A stretch of 64,000 nucleotides of DNA, from assembly GCF_945906775.1 (NCBI RefSeq), contig NZ_CAMDRE010000001.1:186001-250000 (forward strand), written 5' to 3'. The position numbers were made by a program, and so were the translations under genes. Shown here one piece after another: positions 62,294 to 64,000 of the stretch (its first letter is position 1; each line of letters begins with the position of its first letter). The notes under the pieces were generated by a model. It was given only the letters and a program-made list of their open reading frames with translations. It made no database searches and was not told the DNA's origin. Source of the DNA: Citrobacter sp. Marseille-Q6884. Lineage in GTDB: Bacteria > Pseudomonadota > Gammaproteobacteria > Enterobacterales > Enterobacteriaceae.

Positions 62294-63820
62294 ATGCCGT
62301 TTGGTCTGTTAAAAAAGCGTCGCTTCAGGCATCGATTAGTCCGCGCCATTCTTGCGAGTTTGCTTTGCATCCTGCTGGGGTTAATCAGCACGATCTGGCA
62401 GGCAGCATCCAACCTCAAGCTTACTACCCATATTCGTATGATGAACGCCCGCCAGCTGGTAGAAAACACGTTGGATAGTGCCAACCACGCCGCGTCTGTC
62501 GTCAAAGAACATCTGGGCAACCCCTGCCTTGAACCTGTAGAGCTGCAGCTCAGAATGCAGGTGGCTTACTCCCAGGATGTGCGCAGCGTAAATCTGGTCC
62601 GGGGAAATAAAATCTATTGTTCATCGCTGTACGGTAATCATGAAGAGAATATCCACGTGGATGGTTACACCAACGGCATGCTCTACCTGATGAGCGACAC
62701 GCTGATCAGAAAGGGGCAACCCTTGATTATCTACCGGATGGTCGTTGGCAATGACAGTATTGTCGTCAGGCTATATGGCGACCATATCCTGTCTGAGCTG
62801 AACGTCATGAGCATCAATCTGCCTCTCGGTCTGGCGGTGGGGAATCAACAGTGGCAGGCGCATGCGGTTCCCCCCTTTTCTCCCGACATGCCTGGTTATC
62901 TGGAGCTGGCATCGGCCCGTTATCCTTTTCGGATTGTCGCCGCGATCGCGCCTGCCGATTACGCCCATTACTTCTGGGTCTTCTCCCGGTTTTCGCTTAT
63001 CGCCTGGCTTTTGCTGGCCACGATTATTGGTTGTGCCGTATTCCGCTGGTCGGGTCGTCTGATTACTGCCGAACATGAATTACGTGAGGCGCTGGAGCTG
63101 CAGGAATTTATTCCGTACTTCCAGCCCGTGGTCTGTGGGGAGACCACACACTGGACGGGTTGTGAGGTTCTGATGCGTTGGTCACATCCCACCCTCGGGA
63201 TCCTTCCACCGGACAGTTTTATTCCTTTGGCTGAAAACTGTAACCTGATTATGCCGATGACCCAGGCATTAATGATTCAGGTGCGTAAGCAGTTCGTGCC
63301 TTTAGCCCATTTGCTGCCGAAGGACTTTCATTTCGCTTTCAATATCAGCGCCAGGCACTTTAAGGACTTCAACCTGGTGGAGGACTGTCGGGTATTTATT
63401 CAGGCGTTCAGCAGCAACCCGATTCGGCTGGTACTGGAGTTAACCGAACGGGAACTCCTGGTGGCAGATGACACGACGGAACGACTTGTCGCAGAACTGC
63501 ACAAACTGGGGGTACTGATTGCCATTGATGATTTTGGTACAGGTAATTCCAGTCTGAAGTATTTGCAAAACTTCAATGTCGATGCGCTTAAAATCGACAA
63601 AAGTTTTGTCAGCAATATTGGTATTGACGCGCACTCCGTCCATATCATTGACAATATTATTGATCTCGCTTCCCGTTTAAATCTGCAAACCGTCGCGGAA
63701 GGCGTCGAAAATGAGGCTCAGGCGACCTATTTAAAAGAACACAACGTGACGTTTCTGCAAGGATATTTATACGGCAAACCTATCCCTATGGAGGATTTCG
63801 CCAGACAATTTTATTCCTGA
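62294..63820 (+). CDS. CSS-motif EAL cyclic-di-GMP phosphodiesterase
   Basis: 508 residues. Two membrane helices (about 15-35 and 231-250) bracket a periplasmic CSS domain with Cys78 and the CSS motif at 109-111 (a redox-controlled disulfide in this family). The C-terminal EAL domain is fully equipped: EVLMRW (Glu291), Asn350, Glu385 in LELTERE, Asp412-Asp413 in DDFGTG, Lys433 in ALKIDK and EGVENE. It should linearise c-di-GMP. Like PdeB/C/D/G/N of E. coli, but which one is not clear. Divergent from pgaA. Confidence 0.92.
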   Translation: MPFGLLKKRRFRHRLVRAILASLLCILLGLISTIWQAASNLKLTTHIRMMNARQLVENTLDSANHAASVVKEHLGNPCLEPVELQLRMQVAYSQDVRSVNLVRGNKIYCSSLYGNHEENIHVDGYTNGMLYLMSDTLIRKGQPLIIYRMVVGNDSIVVRLYGDHILSELNVMSINLPLGLAVGNQQWQAHAVPPFSPDMPGYLELASARYPFRIVAAIAPADYAHYFWVFSRFSLIAWLLLATIIGCAVFRWSGRLITAEHELREALELQEFIPYFQPVVCGETTHWTGCEVLMRWSHPTLGILPPDSFIPLAENCNLIMPMTQALMIQVRKQFVPLAHLLPKDFHFAFNISARHFKDFNLVEDCRVFIQAFSSNPIRLVLELTERELLVADDTTERLVAELHKLGVLIAIDDFGTGNSSLKYLQNFNVDALKIDKSFVSNIGIDAHSVHIIDNIIDLASRLNLQTVAEGVENEAQATYLKEHNVTFLQGYLYGKPIPMEDFARQFYS

Positions 63821-63914
63821 AGGTAAAGCGTAAACGCGTCGCTCAACCACCATCCTTTTATGGAGACATTTTCGAATATATTAACTATCGCGTTTTTGAT
63901 AGGGGTAAAGACAG

Positions 63915-64000
63915 ATGAAATGTTCAAAAAATAATTCTTTTACAAAAGAAGTGTCACACCAGTTGATAGCATTTATTAATGAGAATCGCGAAGAGAGATT
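63915..64000 (+). CDS. Start of an unidentified gene, cut by window edge
   Basis: ATG at 63915 opens 28 codons (MKCSKNNSFTKEVSHQLIAF then INENREER) with no stop to the window end. GGGGTAAAGACAG lies upstream, a weak ribosome site. The segment recalls the first helix of AraC/MarA-type regulators, but too little is visible to name it. Confidence 0.45.
   Translation, partial: MKCSKNNSFTKEVSHQLIAFINENREER

Overview
The window is a chromosomal segment of a member of the Enterobacteriaceae close to Escherichia, Citrobacter and Salmonella. Nearly every core protein reads as a close homologue of an E. coli K-12 protein. The order recB-ptrA-recC-ppdC-ygdB-ppdB-ppdA-thyA-lgt-ptsP-rppH-mutH-ygdQ-ygdR-tas-lplT-aas-omrA/omrB-galR-lysA-lysR-ygeA-araE-kduD-kduI-yqeF-yqeG is the 61-64 min backbone of E. 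coli. The inserted genes (a LacI-type gene after galR, a LysR/PACE pair, rcnRA beside yqeG, pectin genes, yah and pga loci) fit a Citrobacter-like genome best, but the species cannot be fixed from the sequence alone. No rRNA, tRNA, IS element or CRISPR array was found.

Region by region. 1-9.3 kb: the RecBCD locus (recB is cut by the window edge) with the prepilin-like genes ppdA/ppdB/ygdB/ppdC upstream, all on the minus strand. 9.5-14.3 kb: thyA-lgt, an ERIC repeat, then ptsP-rppH. 14.26-14.95 kb: a 684-bp gene-free stretch rich in DnaA boxes, at the position of the E. coli DnaA-reactivating sequence DARS2. 14.9-18 kb: mutH, ygdQ, ygdR, tas. 18-24 kb: lplT/aas phospholipid repair, the twin sRNAs OmrA and OmrB, galR and a second LacI-type regulator. 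24-27 kb: lysA/lysR and the amino-acid racemase ygeA.

27.1-38.2 kb is a pectin/oligogalacturonide utilisation region: kdgF, togMNAB, kduD, kduI, ogl and a KdgM-type porin, interrupted by araE. Sequences close to the KdgR box lie before kdgF, togM, kduI and ogl, so one regulator not encoded here probably controls most of them. Together they give uptake across the outer membrane (KdgM), uptake across the inner membrane (TogMNAB), cleavage (Ogl) and conversion of the unsaturated uronate (KdgF, KduI, KduD).

38.6-44.1 kb: thiolase yqeF, a LysR regulator divergent from a PACE efflux protein, transporter yqeG, and the nickel/cobalt pair rcnR/rcnA with two operators. 44.1-54 kb: a yah locus (yahJ, yahI, an NCS2 permease, yahG, yahF, yahE, yahD; yahB divergent). 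It looks like a catabolic operon: a Tat-exported amidohydrolase, a nucleobase-type permease, three proteins paralogous to the FdrA/YlbE/YlbF oxamate carbamoyltransferase system, and a carbamate kinase. This is the most interesting poorly characterised system in the window. 54-64 kb: yjdJ/yjdI, the pgaABCD poly-N-acetylglucosamine operon, a 1.3-kb AT-rich upstream region, a CSS-EAL cyclic-di-GMP phosphodiesterase, and the first codons of a further gene.
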